Assembly: GCA_011503125.2 (NCBI GenBank)
Contig: WWBZ02000001.1
Coordinates: forward strand, 1,612,001 to 1,676,000
Direction: 5' to 3'
Length of the DNA stretch: 64,000 nucleotides
Origin: Botryosphaeria dothidea
Taxonomy: Eukaryota; Ascomycota; Dothideomycetes; Botryosphaeriales; Botryosphaeriaceae
How positions within the stretch are numbered: the stretch's first letter is position 1; the number at the start of each line of letters is the position of its first letter. Positions 11,914 to 23,075 of this stretch are shown piece by piece. The notes beneath the pieces were generated by a model, which saw only the letters and a list, made by a program, of their open reading frames with translations, made no database searches and had not been told where the DNA came from. A program made the position numbers and the translations under genes.

Positions 11914-14900
11914 TTAAGAGTTGAGCATGTTCTGCACATTCGACCACTTTTGCCGAAGTGTTTCGTGATCAGCATTAATCTGATCGGGAAACCCGTTCCC
12001 TTTACGTTAGTTATCTAACTTCCACGGCAAGCAAGGTAATGAAAGGAGTAGGAGTTAGACTGACCTGGGCCCATTGAAGCTTGGTCTCCACAAGCTCCTT
12101 CTCTGCTTCGGCCAATTGCTCTTCCAACGCTCTGTTGGCAGTCTGAACCTCGCTGTTGCGGCGCATAGCAACGTTAAGTTGTTCTTGCATGCGATCCTCA
12201 ACCTCTTGACCCTGGAGATCAACCAATTTTCTCAACTCGTCTACTTGACCCCTCAAACTCTCGTTCTCGTCCGACAAGCGCTCATTTTCGACCTTCGTGC
12301 GCACGAGCTCCGAAGCAAGAGCCACGTGCTCAGTATCGGACTTTTCAGTGCGCTCTTCCAGAGTCCGCACCTTAGACGCCAATGAAGAGACCGTTGCCTT
12401 AAGACCTTCCAACTCAGCTTCACGCTCCTTCTCGATCCGTTGTTTCTCCCTCCACTCAGCGGTGAAAGCCTGCAGCATCTCCTGCGTAATCTTGACGGAA
12501 CAGGCATCCTGAACAAGCTTGTCGGCACGGTAAACTTCCTTGTCAACACCGCCGGCACTGCCAAAAAAGCCAGACTCTAGAAGTGAAGACTGTGTAGGCG
12601 CCTTATCGATGTAGACATCGAACAAGCGTTCCTTAAGGAAGGTCGTAAGCTGCGACATATCTTTCATCTCTAGGAGTGTCTGAGCGTTCTTTTGCATCAG
12701 GACGATTCCGAATTTCAGAATCGCTGATTCCAGACCTTCCGACAGGATAAGGTCGTAGATCCGCAGAACAAGCTGAAGAGGGAAGCGGTAGGCGAACAGG
12801 GTCAAGAACCATTGAGTCGCGTAAAGCTGAGGAGAGACACCTCGGCGGTGGAGGTGGCAATAAAGGGCAGGCTCAAAGTCCTCCAGAAGGCGCTCGAATT
12901 GGTAAAGGTGTAGGTGAAGGCCAGGCATATCATGGATGAACATGTCTCTGAGGCCGTACTTGTTCATCAGGCGTACCAGCAAGCAGAAGGCTTCTTCCTC
13001 TGGCATCTGCACTAAATTTTAGTACTGCACAATGCCATTGAGATCAGTGACAAACTTACGTTAAACAGCAGAGGCATAGCAATGAAGTTAACACCCTGCG
13101 GGTATCCAACTTCGGCGTCAAATAAGGCGTAGGCTTTGCAAAGGTTGAAAAGTCCGTCCTGAAGACCTGCCGCCATCAGATACTTCGAGTAGCTGGTTCT
13201 GGCACCTAGGTCACGCTTGATTTGCTTCTCCAACTTCTGAAGAGCCGCCGCGTCCTCCTTCTGCTTCTTCTTTCTCTCCTCAAGAACCTTAGCTGACGTG
13301 TGAGGATCGTGAGAGCCGTTTTGGGTGGGTGAACTCATGCCGTTCGTTCCATTGGCGGTTCCTCCCGTCGTTGTCGTCGCTGGCGTTGAATAGTCGGAAT
13401 GGGCAGACGATGCGGAAGATGTGACCGACTCCTTCTTCTTGTGAACATCTTCGCTACTATCATTGCGGGGAAGTTGAGGTAAATTCGAAAGCACCTTCTC
13501 CTTGTCTGTACCTCGAGCAACCAGCTCCTTGTACACACTTTCCAGCTCCTCGTTCTTGCTTTGGGCAAGCACCTGCCAAACAACACCTCTGATGGGCTGG
13601 GGAATACCGCTGGCGATTGCGCCATTGAGTTCCTCCGCGCTGGTTCGCGCCACCGCGGCCGGGCCTTCGTAAACTACCGACTGCCACAGGTCCCAGTCCA
13701 CAGGTGGAACATCCTCGGGGTCGGGTCCGATAGCTGTGCCAGCGGCCGTCCCGGGCGCAAGGTTAGGGTTGATCACCGGCTGATGGGTTGGAGCGCCAGG
13801 GCTGGAAGCAACACGGGCCATCGGTGGCGCTTGCTCATCCTTCTCGCCTGGTACGCTGACGCTCAAGGATCTACCAGCCGCGGCATTACCATTAACAGGA
13901 ACAAGATCAACTTCTCCCTCCTCGTCAATCGCAATGCCCGCCTCCTCTCGCATACGAGCAAACTTGAAGCGATCCTTGAGGCTATGACGACTTGAGCGTG
14001 CACTGCTGCTTCCATTGCTGCCCTCGTGTCCGTTTTCCATGTCGTGATTGCTGCCAATTGTTGCCATGGATGCGTTAGTTCCTCGTCGGCTTGTTTCCTT
14101 GGAAGATGGTGGCGAAGTCTTCTTGTCGCTGCTTCCACGCGACAGCCATGCAAATGGACTCGTGAGGGATCGCTTCGGGGCGGGGGGAGGAGCAGCGAGC
14201 TCTTGTTTCTGGGGAGCGGGCGGCGGTGGAGGGAATTGGACAGAGGGTATCTGCCCTGAGAAGCCTTGCATGGAGCCGTTGGAATCGCGATCAACGGGCT
14301 TAGGCGGTAGACTTGCGAGGGTCGAATTGCGCGAGTGATTTGCGGACTTCTTGCCCTCTATAGTGTTGGTTAGTGAGACATTCCGTGACATGGGCCGATC
14401 TTTCCCCAGTCCCTTGCGACTGCCACCATAGCATGTTGTTGCCGCATGCAATGCCCCAGGCTCTTGCAACAAGTCCAGGGCTGATCCCGGAATCGCCAAC
14501 ATGCTTGTAACAGCTCCGCAAAAGTTAGGAGACGCGCCTCTTACCTTCATCCAGATTTACGTCGTCCAGAGACTCGTGGGAGAGCACGCTGGTGGAGGTG
14601 AGCAGGGGCGACTTTGTCGGGCTGACATCCTCTTCTTTATCGCCGGTTTTGCAGTCGACTTTATTGTCGTCGAGTGCGGGCTCTTGGTTCTGACTCTCCA
14701 TGTGTGCAACAGGCACAGGGGGCACCTGCGGGACTTCTGAGTCCCTTTTGTTCAATGTAGTTCTCGAGTCTGTTGACGAGCGACGGCCAGTGAGCGAGCG
14801 TTCGCCGGAGTGTGATCGAGACATGCTTGCAGCGTCTTCAAAGGTGTCCTGGGCAAAGGAGTTGAATGTTAGCAAGAAGCCCCTCCTCCCTTGCAGTTCC

Positions 14901-14966
14901 CACGCGAGCACCTACATTTTCGTGGTCAGAGCTCCCGGTCTGGGGCCGTGATCTGTCCTCCTCCAT
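11914..14966 (-). CDS. TBC-domain Rab GTPase-activating protein (Gyp5-like)
   Basis: Five exons: 14966-14916, 14848-14545, 14357-13060, 13006-12065, 11979-11914; about 886 aa. The first 360 residues are disordered and Ser/Pro-rich. The TBC domain runs from about 370 to 690: IPQPIRGVVWQVL, then an Arg-finger region (RDLGARTSYSKY) and the Gln-finger region VGYPQGVNF. The C-terminus from about 720 is a strong coiled coil (EEQLAEAEKELVETKLQW), and the last 66 bp exon adds INADHETLRQKW...NMLNS. TBC proteins accelerate GTP hydrolysis on Rab GTPases; Gyp5 relatives act on Ypt1/Sec4 in secretion. The substrate is inferred from the TBC-plus-coiled-coil arrangement only. Confidence 0.87.
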
Positions 14967-16353
14967 ATTTGCTTGTGGGTGATCGTGAACGTGTGCCGTG
15001 TCAGGCGGGCGGGCGGGCTGCGGTCAGATAATCGTGTTGCCGAGGATTGTTGTCGAGTACGAGGTAGGGCGTTCGGGGGTTGGGCTGTGGGGGGCGGAGG
15101 GCGGTCAATGGCGGACTCAGAACGAGGGCGGGGGGTCAGACGTCGTGCTGGCAAAAAGATTGCTGTTGAGAGAGTGGGAGGGCAGCGGGAGGCTGGTGTT
15201 GTCGATTGTTGATGGTCGAAGCGAACGCGCAGCTTGTTTAACCACTGAAGATCCACCGCCGCGGCCGCCGAACGGGAAGGGGAAAGCCACCCAAGGAGCC
15301 ACGGCAGCGCGGCGATCAGCGCCAAAGCGCGCGCTCTGCCAGCCTCCGGCGATCCCAACGGGCCTGACTCTTAAGGAGAGGGGGCAATTAGCACAGGAGC
15401 AGCCTCTAGACTTTTTTTTCCGCGCGTCCTTGCATTGCAGCGTCTTCTCTCCGGCAGCGTGGGCACAGCATATGTCGGCTGGGCTGCACCTGCGTGCGGG
15501 CGTCACCGTTGTCTTCGACGGCAGCTTCCCTGCCGTTGCTGCGATGGCGCGACCCTTAACTTGAAACGCTCACATGTGGGGAGACCCTGGCTGCTGGCCC
15601 ACGATGCCAAGCCTGAAGTCACTTTTTGGCACCAGCCTTAGACGCGCGCATCCGCAACTCTTATTTCTTTGTCTTCATTGTTGCTTTTGTGGGTACATCG
15701 CGGCGTTGTCGTGTTCGCGGCGCGCCTCCATGCGCCGTCGCCCTAGTCGCCTTCCTTTCTCAGCCGGACCATGTTTCGAAACTCGAAGAATGTACATGCA
15801 TATTTTTAGCATGGCTTACCGGTCGGACAGGAGATACCAGCCCGGCATGCTTCTGCGATTGCGAATGTTTCACTCAGCCACATGCACCCATGAGGGGCCG
15901 ATCCGCCACAGCTGGCCTGCAGAAACAGGCCAGATCACTTAGGGGACAGATAGCATATACTTTCAGATGAATAATTCAACCGGATGAATTCTGCCTATTC
16001 AGCGCTAATCTACAGACCGGAACGAATGCTGCAACTACCTGTAACGGAACACTCTCCGTGGTCCCGTGGTACAAGAGAGTGCGAAAGTCTCAAACATTTC
16101 TCTGCATGTTCGGCGCCCAAACCTGTTTTGTTATCCTTGCACATGCCGGCAGGCAAAGGTTGCATCGGGAGTGCAAGCAAGGGCGACTCGCACATGTATA
16201 CGTATAAGCATTCAATCAAGCAACACACGAAGTACGGTTTGTGGACAGTAGTGAACGAGAATGCAGATCGATTCAGCTCTTGTTTTCTCTCTTTTATCTC
16301 TAGTCTTTCACCATAATCCCGGTAGCAACCCAGCCATGTCCGATTCCTAATGG
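14967..16353. other. Upstream region of the TBC gene
   Basis: A 1.39 kb gap between two minus-strand genes: the promoter of the Gyp5-like gene next to 14966 and the 3' end of tryptophan synthase near 16350. Open frames here lack homology landmarks. No RNA gene or repeat was recognised. Confidence 0.6.
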
Positions 16354-18816
16354 TTAGACTGCAAATGTATTAGCTTTCGCTCTCTTCAAAGTAGTAGCTG
16401 ATCACGAGCGAGGGTGAAAACTTACATCTCAGATCCCAGCCAATCTGGGGACCAAGCTTGGGCAACTCCTCCGCGACGCTCTGGACGTCCTTGTCGCCTC
16501 TGCCGCTGAGACAGATGACAATGTCCTTGTCCTTCTCCATCGTCTTGGCAAGCTCAATAGCCCCAAAGATAGCATGCGCCGTTTCGAGAGCGGGGATGAT
16601 ACCTTCGAGCTGGGCAATCAGGCGGAAGCCAATAAAAGCCTCGGCATCGGTAGCTGCGATGAACTTGGCCCTTTCAGAGTCCTTCCAGGACGACAACTCC
16701 GGCCCAACACCAGGATAATCAAGACCGGCAGACACGGAGTGAGTATCGCTGATCTGACCGTGCTTGTCCTGCAAAACATAAGTGCGCACACCGTGCAAGA
16801 CACCCTTGCTACCGCCGCTGAGCGTTGCACTGTGCCTGTCGGTGTCCAGACCATCACCACCGGCCTCAACACCCAAGAGCTTGACGCTGGGGTCTTTAGA
16901 GAAGGGATAGAACATGCCAACGGCGTTGCTACCACCACCAACGCAGGCAACGACGGCATCAGGAAGCTTGCCACGCTTGGCCAACATCTGCTCCTTGGTC
17001 TCGTTTCCAATCACCGACTGGAACGTGCGAACGATGGTAGGGAAGGGATGGGGTCCAATCGCCGAACCGATGATGTAGTGCGTAGTAGATAGGTTGACAA
17101 CCCAGGAGCGAAGAGCCTCATTGACCGCATCACGGAGAGTCCGCGAGCCAGCCTCGACAGCCACAACTTGAGCGCCAAGGAGCTTGATGCGGAAGACGTT
17201 CAGAGCCTGACGCCTGACGTCCTCAGCTCCCATGTAGATTGTACATTTCATTCCAAATTTTGCGCAAACCGTAGCTGTCGCAACGCCGTGCTGGCCGGCA
17301 CCGGTTTCAGCAATGATCTCTGTCTTACCAAGCCTGCGGGCCAGCAAGATCTGACCGAGAGCATTGTTAATCTTGTGACTGCCAGTGTGATTGAGATCCT
17401 CTCGCTTGAGCCAAATGTTGGCGCCACCAGCGTGCTCGGTCAAGCGCTCAGCCAGATGCAATTGACCCGGCCGTCCCATGTAGGGATAGTATGTCCTGTA
17501 TTCCTCCCAGAACTTCGGGTCGTTTTTAGCTTCATTGAAGCCCTTCTCCAACTCCGATAGGCAGTCCATGAGCGATTCGGGGACGTATTGGCCTCCGAAT
17601 TCACCAAATCGTGCTGGAAGGGCATCTGGGTTGGCGGATCCATCAACGTTGAGAGCCTCGATCTGATCAGCCAGGCCAGGTCCGTCGGGAACATCGCTGT
17701 CCCTGATGACCTTGTCCACCTTGACACCCTCAGGCTCCCTAGCCTCGCCGAGTGCCTCGACGATTCCGACTTCACGGGTGGTACCGTTTTGGCCGGGCGA
17801 GCGTCCAGTGATAGAGCTGCAGTACTCCTGAACTTTCTTGGCGCCCTCACCGGGAGTAGCAGATCCAAGAACGTTGATAATCTGGCTACCAATGACGACA
17901 CCCTCCGAGAGCTTACCGACGCTCTCGAAGTGATCCCTTGTACTGACACCGAAACCGACGGCGGCAGGGACGTTTCCTGAGTATTTGTGAACGCGGGCAA
18001 GAAGCTCAGGAAGGGCGGCATTCAATGTTCCAGTGGCGCCGGTGACACCCATTCGCGAGACGACGTAGATGAAGGAGTCGGCGATCTTGCACAGAACGCG
18101 CATGCGGGCATCCGAGGTGGCGGGGGCGATGAGCGGAATGTAGGAAAGTCTCCATCGAAAAGTCAGCGCACGATGATTTACCAAAACAGCGATGCGACAT
18201 ACCCATAACTGGAGCAGAAGTTGCGGAAGCGAACGGCTTCCTCGGGAGGAAGGTCGACAATAATGAAGCCGTTCACGCCGGCTTCTTTAGCATCCTGAAG
18301 CATCTTCTCCTCACCGTAGCTGAGGAGCGGGTTGTAGTAGCCCATAAGCATAACAGGAGCACGCAGGCCACGCGCCCTAGCATCGCGAACCATTTGGAGA
18401 ACCTGTGTGGTGTTGACACCATGCTTCAAGGCAACCTATGACTCCTCGTCAACGCCTGTTATGCATAGAGGAGCTCATGCGCAAATCGGACGACGACGTA
18501 CAGTATTGGCCTTCTGGATAGTAGGACCGTCGGCAATAGGGTCGGTGAAGGGCATGCCGAGTTCAATAACGTCTGCGTGGCTGTCAGCTTGTTCTTCGTG
18601 GCATTGAGTACCGCCCTTGGCTTACCGGCACCGCCAGCCTCCATGGCCAGCAGGACATCGGGAGTTTCCTGCGGCGTGGGATAACCAGCCGTCACATAAG
18701 TGACAAGAGCAGGCTGTACAGCAGTCAGATCATGGCGATCGTAGGTTGTGTCATGAGCGGCGTACCCTCTGCTCTTTCTTGCATTGCTGGAAAGTCTTGC
18801 GGATGTGGTCGGCCAT
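16354..18816 (-). CDS. TRP5: Bifunctional tryptophan synthase (alpha-beta fusion)
   Basis: Six exons: 18816-18766, 18713-18626, 18572-18502, 18435-18203, 18149-16426, 16358-16354; 723 aa, the usual size for the fused fungal enzyme. The N-terminal alpha domain (about 1-255) has the catalytic pair in [16 protein letters not shown] (Glu50, Asp61) and cleaves indole-glycerol phosphate. A linker leads to the beta domain with [14 protein letters not shown] (PLP Lys near 405) and [11 protein letters not shown], which joins indole to serine. It is the last step of Trp synthesis, cytosolic. The final exon contributes only two coding bases plus TAA, giving the conserved end GWDLRF. A perfect TGAGTCA site lies 129 bp before the ATG. 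Confidence 0.96.
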
Positions 18817-19579
18817 AGCGGGCGAATTGTTGCCTCAATTGGCGTGTGAGCAGGTGTGTGAGGTCGTAGGGAGTTCGCGATCCGGGGAAGAGTCAAGATA
18901 TAATGGCTCGAGGGAAGGTGGGTGCCAGTGGAGTCAAGGCGTCATGAGTCAACTCGTTAATGAATTTCTCGGAGGGCCGGCGTGGATGGGCGAACAAAGC
19001 CGAAAGCGGGCGGTATGTATGCCGATCCCCCCGACCTGCATATCGCCCGGAGATCCAGCCCAGTCCACCCCCAAAGCTAAATCTCCTCCCACAATTGGGT
19101 GTTACTGGAGGACTGGCAATATCATTCGTAAATTTTTCCGGGAATGTTAGTCTTACCTCTGACACGTAGGAGATAAATAGGTATCTCAAAAAGAAAAGTA
19201 TCGAAAATGTCCCATTGGTTTGATTCCCTGGATGCCGCCTCGATGCCCAGTCAGGTACCTCAAAAGTGCATAGACATTTGCTACGATCTTTTTGGTATAA
19301 ACTGAGTATACCAAGCATTTTAGACTTTCTCCATCAGACAGTACATTGATACGGTCGCGTCAACGGCTTCTATGAAAATTAATTCACGTAAATACATAAA
19401 GCCACAACAAGCCAACTTCGTATCGTAGTGAACGTTTTGACTCATACCAGCATGCATGTCATTTCGTAGTTGATTAGTCTACAACGGATGCCCGCCATGG
19501 GCAATCTACCAAACCAATAACCGTGTCGCTAACCCGAAAGCAGAGTGCTGTTATGCACAAACGCCCGGCGCATCATTGC
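18817..19579. other. Trp synthase promoter and PRE8 3' region
   Basis: A 763 bp gap between two minus-strand genes. It contains the TGAGTCA element at 18945-18951; the distal half is A/T-rich and is probably the 3' region of the proteasome gene. Confidence 0.65.
18945..18951. promoter_or_regulatory. Gcn4/CpcA-type site (TGAGTCA)
   Basis: A perfect palindromic TGASTCA match 129 bp upstream of the tryptophan synthase start. This is the known binding sequence of the cross-pathway (general amino-acid) control activator, and amino-acid biosynthetic genes are its classic targets. A GAGTCA half-site lies nearby at about 18931. Confidence 0.6.
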
Positions 19580-20642
19580 TTACAAGTTGGTCAGATAGTC
19601 CTCAACCTCCTGCGGACTGAGCTTCCGGAACCTAGGGCCTTTAGCACCCTCCGCGCCTTCGTAACCAAGCAGACGATCCTCCGGAGGTCCGACGATACCT
19701 ATCTATGGTCAATGAGACATTCATGTGCATATCACGCGTGACGTACCAATCTCCACAGTGTCACCGTTCATCTCTCCCTCAATCGTCTCCTTCAGCGTGA
19801 GCAGAGCAATGTGGATAGCATCCTCAAGCTCCAGACCCTCGGTGTAACGCTTCTCCAGGAAGGTCTTGGCACTAGTCGCGCTCTTGCCAATCGCGGTAGC
19901 CTTCCAAGGGAAATAACTGCCGCTAGGGTCGACCTGGTACAGGCTGGGGCCGCCCTTCAAGATACCTCCAGTCTTACCAGCAACCTTTTTCTTTTGGTCT
20001 TCCTGATCGCCCGTAGCGTTGTTGTCCACTTCTGGCTCGATTCCCTCGTCCCAGCCTGCGATCAGCAAGCTAACACCGTACGGCCGCACACCACCAGACT
20101 GAGTGGCTTCCTGCATAACGCGGGCAACGTCCTGCACCAATATCCTCGTCGGGGGGTACTCATTGTAGATGCGCTTATAACCAGTGTGAGAGACCTTGCG
20201 TGCTTTGTCGACGAGAATGCGGTAGTCAGGACCCATGCCCGAGTAAACCATGCCGATGTCAGGCGTTATAAGGCTGATTTTCGAGGAGGACTGGGCGTCG
20301 ATGAGCGGGGAGGACGACTTCTTCTCAGTAGCCAGCACGATGCCATTCGTTGCTGCACTCCATGTTAGCGATAATCGCTTTCATCAGCAATTCCCGATAG
20401 ATGACTGTACCCTTTATGCCTAGCGAAGTGACACCTTGGTTGACGGCATTGAGGGCGTACTCTGGGGTCGCAGTCAGCAACTGTGAAGTCTGAGCGCATC
20501 GCCGCAGGTTAATCGAGGGCAGTTACCAATCTGCACCAGCTTTCCGCTAAACACGCTGTCAGCATGAGTCCTAGCCTTGGCTTTGTGGGTGTATTTACCT
20601 GGGCGAGAACGTCGTAAGCGAGAACGAGTACCGGTCAGCCAT
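19580..20642 (-). CDS. PRE8: 20S proteasome subunit alpha-2
   Basis: Five exons: 20642-20599, 20546-20527, 20461-20411, 20352-19747, 19698-19580; 279 aa. [20 protein letters not shown] and [16 protein letters not shown] form the alpha-type N-terminus that gates the 20S core; [20 protein letters not shown] is the alpha-2 signature. As an alpha subunit it is structural and non-catalytic. The protein is about 30 residues longer than yeast Pre8 because of a charged loop ([14 protein letters not shown]) before the FSLYQVDP-equivalent strand. Exon 2 is only 20 bp. The start lies 557 bp from the divergent RING gene. Confidence 0.95.
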
Positions 20643-21199
20643 GCTGGGCTTAGTGTGAAGGTCTGAAGGTGGTCGTAGGAGAGGGTCAAGCAGAAAGAAA
20701 CACCGGCCGTTGGCGGTGTTAAGGGGATGCGGAGAGATGAGAGGCGGCGATGTGTGAAGCTGGTGTTGGAGCTCGGAGCTGTAGGCAAGCTCGCATTACG
20801 CGGTTGGTCGCTCGCGCCGCCGCCAGTAATGCCAAGACCTAATCACGTGCTGGCGGGCTTTCGGCAAGCGCCACAAAATTGAAGAGGCCACGACGGGCTT
20901 TTTCTTTCTTCTGGTGACTTCTCTAAGCCGCCTCCTTCCCAAGGCTCAGCGCGCTCATTTAAAGGTCCCGACCGCCCAATATGAGCACGGCGATGCGGCT
21001 GCGCCAAGCTGTCTGCCATTTACCTGCGTCATTGTTGTTCACCTAACCAAATTCTTCTCCAGGCACCAACCAAAACTTTTGATTGAACCAGACTCCTTCG
21101 CCTGCTTATATTCAACTCCACAGAGCGCGCTTCCTCCCTATATTAACAGTCCCGGTCCAGGAACGCCCCTGAGTTGCGAACCTCTTCGCCCCTTTGACC
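20643..21199. promoter_or_regulatory. Shared divergent upstream region
   Basis: A 557 bp gap between the start codons of PRE8 (-) and the RING-CH gene (+). It must contain both promoters; no specific site was identified. Confidence 0.6.
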
Positions 21200-22302
21200 A
21201 TGGCGTCAAGTGGTTTCCAAGCAGCGCCTGGCTGGAGCTGGCCAGAAGGAGTTCCGCGACCAGCCGCCAGTCCCGCCAACGCTTCCCCAACCGAAGATTC
21301 TCAGGCTCGTCAACGAACGAAGACCACCAGCCCATCCAGCATGCCAGGGTGGTACGAGCCTGATGAAGAGGTGCGGCAACCAGGCGCAAGCGCTCAATCT
21401 GCTACTGCAGAGAACAGGACCCCCAGGCCGAGGCGGTCTTACGGACCTCGGACTTGCCGTATCTGTCTCGAAACAGTCCTGCCCACCTTTCACCAGCCTC
21501 CGGAGAGCCTGCCATCAATGTTTCAGTCTGAACCGAACGTGACCTACGAATCGGAAGAAGGCCGACTCATCAGCCCATGCAAATGCAAGGGATCATCCCG
21601 CTACGTCCACGAGGAGTGCCTCCAGTCGTGGCGCCATGCCGATCCGTCATACGGTAGACGGAATTATTGGCAATGCCCTACTTGCGGATTCCGGTACCGT
21701 CTCGAGCGTATGGCGTGGGGCCGCTTCATCAGTAGCGCTGCCGCCCAAATCTTCCTGACCATTGGAATTTTTCTTCTAGCGACCTTCATTCTCGGCTTCA
21801 TCGCTGATCCGATTATCAACTACCTCGATCCGGTTGGGACAGTAATCCCGCTCGGAGGTAATCCTCATCATTTCGATCATCCGATTTACGAAGATGATGA
21901 CCCGGAGGGATGGTCTTTCCATTTCCTTAAAGGGTTTGCGTCTCTTGGCCTGCTGGGTTTCCTGAAATTCTTCTTTGCTAGCCCCATCCGATTTTTTAGA
22001 ATCGGTGGCGGAGGCTTGGGCGGATCGGGACGGGGCAATACCGGTCGCGACAGGCTTGCGAATATCAGTTGGGTCGTTGTTGTGATCGGTATTGCGACAT
22101 TCATATACGTGAGTAAATCCGAGTGGAAATAGTCATTCATAAATCTGACCACAATCAGGGCGTCTGGAAAGCTGTTCGCGCATGGTCTCGTCGGACGCTT
22201 GAAAAAGCTGGCGAGCGTGTCATGGATGTGCACGGCAATGATGAAAACGAGGATGAGAGTTCAGATGCGTCCGCCGGCCACCAGGATACTCCGCAAGGGT
22301 GA
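21200..22302 (+). CDS. RING-CH (MARCH-type) membrane E3 ubiquitin ligase
   Basis: Exons 21200-22108 and 22159-22302, 350 aa. After a disordered N-terminus, a RINGv (C4HC3) zinc finger begins at CRICLETV near residue 86, followed by ISPCKCKGSSRYVHEECLQS and WQCPTCGFRYRL; the spacing between the first and second zinc pairs is extended. At least three hydrophobic segments follow (IFLTIGIFLLATFILGFI, a Phe-rich stretch, and ISWVVVVIGIATFIY), so it is an integral membrane protein. RING-CH proteins recruit E2 enzymes and ubiquitinate membrane substrates. ER, vacuolar or endosomal location cannot be decided. The second exon encodes an acidic tail. Confidence 0.88.
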
Positions 22303-23075
22303 TGACCCAGCTAATATGCGTGCTGCGCCTTCTCCGGCAGAAACGTCCAACGTACCAAGGACCGCACACCTTTGAGTTGACACGTCGCCCTCTCCAGCTT
22401 TGTTGGTGGAGGGTTTCAATGTCGTGCCGATCGAGTCTGTGTGCGAAAATTAAACTATCTTTTGAGTTTATGCCTGGGTCTTTGACGTCTTGTCTTAGTC
22501 TGGGTTCTTGGAAGGCATCGTCACTCCTCCGCTTCCAATCTTGTCCTTACTTCGTAACGGGATTGTTTGAGGTCAAGTGGCACATCCTGCACATTGACCG
22601 TCCTCTATGTATTTCTATGTCAATGGATGTTCAGCATTCTCTACTACTTCTTGTTGTGTGATTGTGTAACGGTTCAAGTGCAGGAATGCCTCAAGGATTG
22701 AAGTAGCCGTCTGGACCTAGATGTCTCGACATTCTCCTTGCACAAATGCCCGGACGTCTGCTTCAATTGTATACACGGATATCCATGTCCGTCTTCTGCC
22801 CTTGCTACTCTTGTGTATCTCTGCTTGTACGAGAAATTCCTGCCTTCATCGTCATGGTGAGGGCACGGACCAGCAAGATATTCCTTGGAGACTGCCCTTG
22901 GGTCTTCCTAATCATCCTCGTCACCTAAGACCATCTGCGCCAAGACTTTCGAGAACGATTCTTCGCTTCACTTCAAATAGAATTCAATTCTCTCGCCACC
23001 ATCGACGCACTATAGTTTAGACCTGGCCTTTAACCCAACGCCGCCATTCGCGCACCGTCTTCACTTCGACCTACG
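22303..23075. other. Intergenic region with a palindromic repeat
   Basis: A 773 bp gap between two plus-strand genes. It holds the 3' region of the RING-CH gene, a palindromic repeat at about 22692-22772, and the promoter of the next gene. Nothing else was recognised. Confidence 0.6.
22692..22772. mobile_element. MITE-like palindromic repeat, copy D
   Basis: Inverted arms 22697-22714 (ATTGAAGTAGCCGTCTGG) and 22750-22767 (reverse complement ATTGAAGCAGACGTCCGG) match at 15 of 18 positions. The arm sequence is the one seen at 10410, 10778 and 29480. About 300 bp upstream of the next start codon. Confidence 0.6.
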
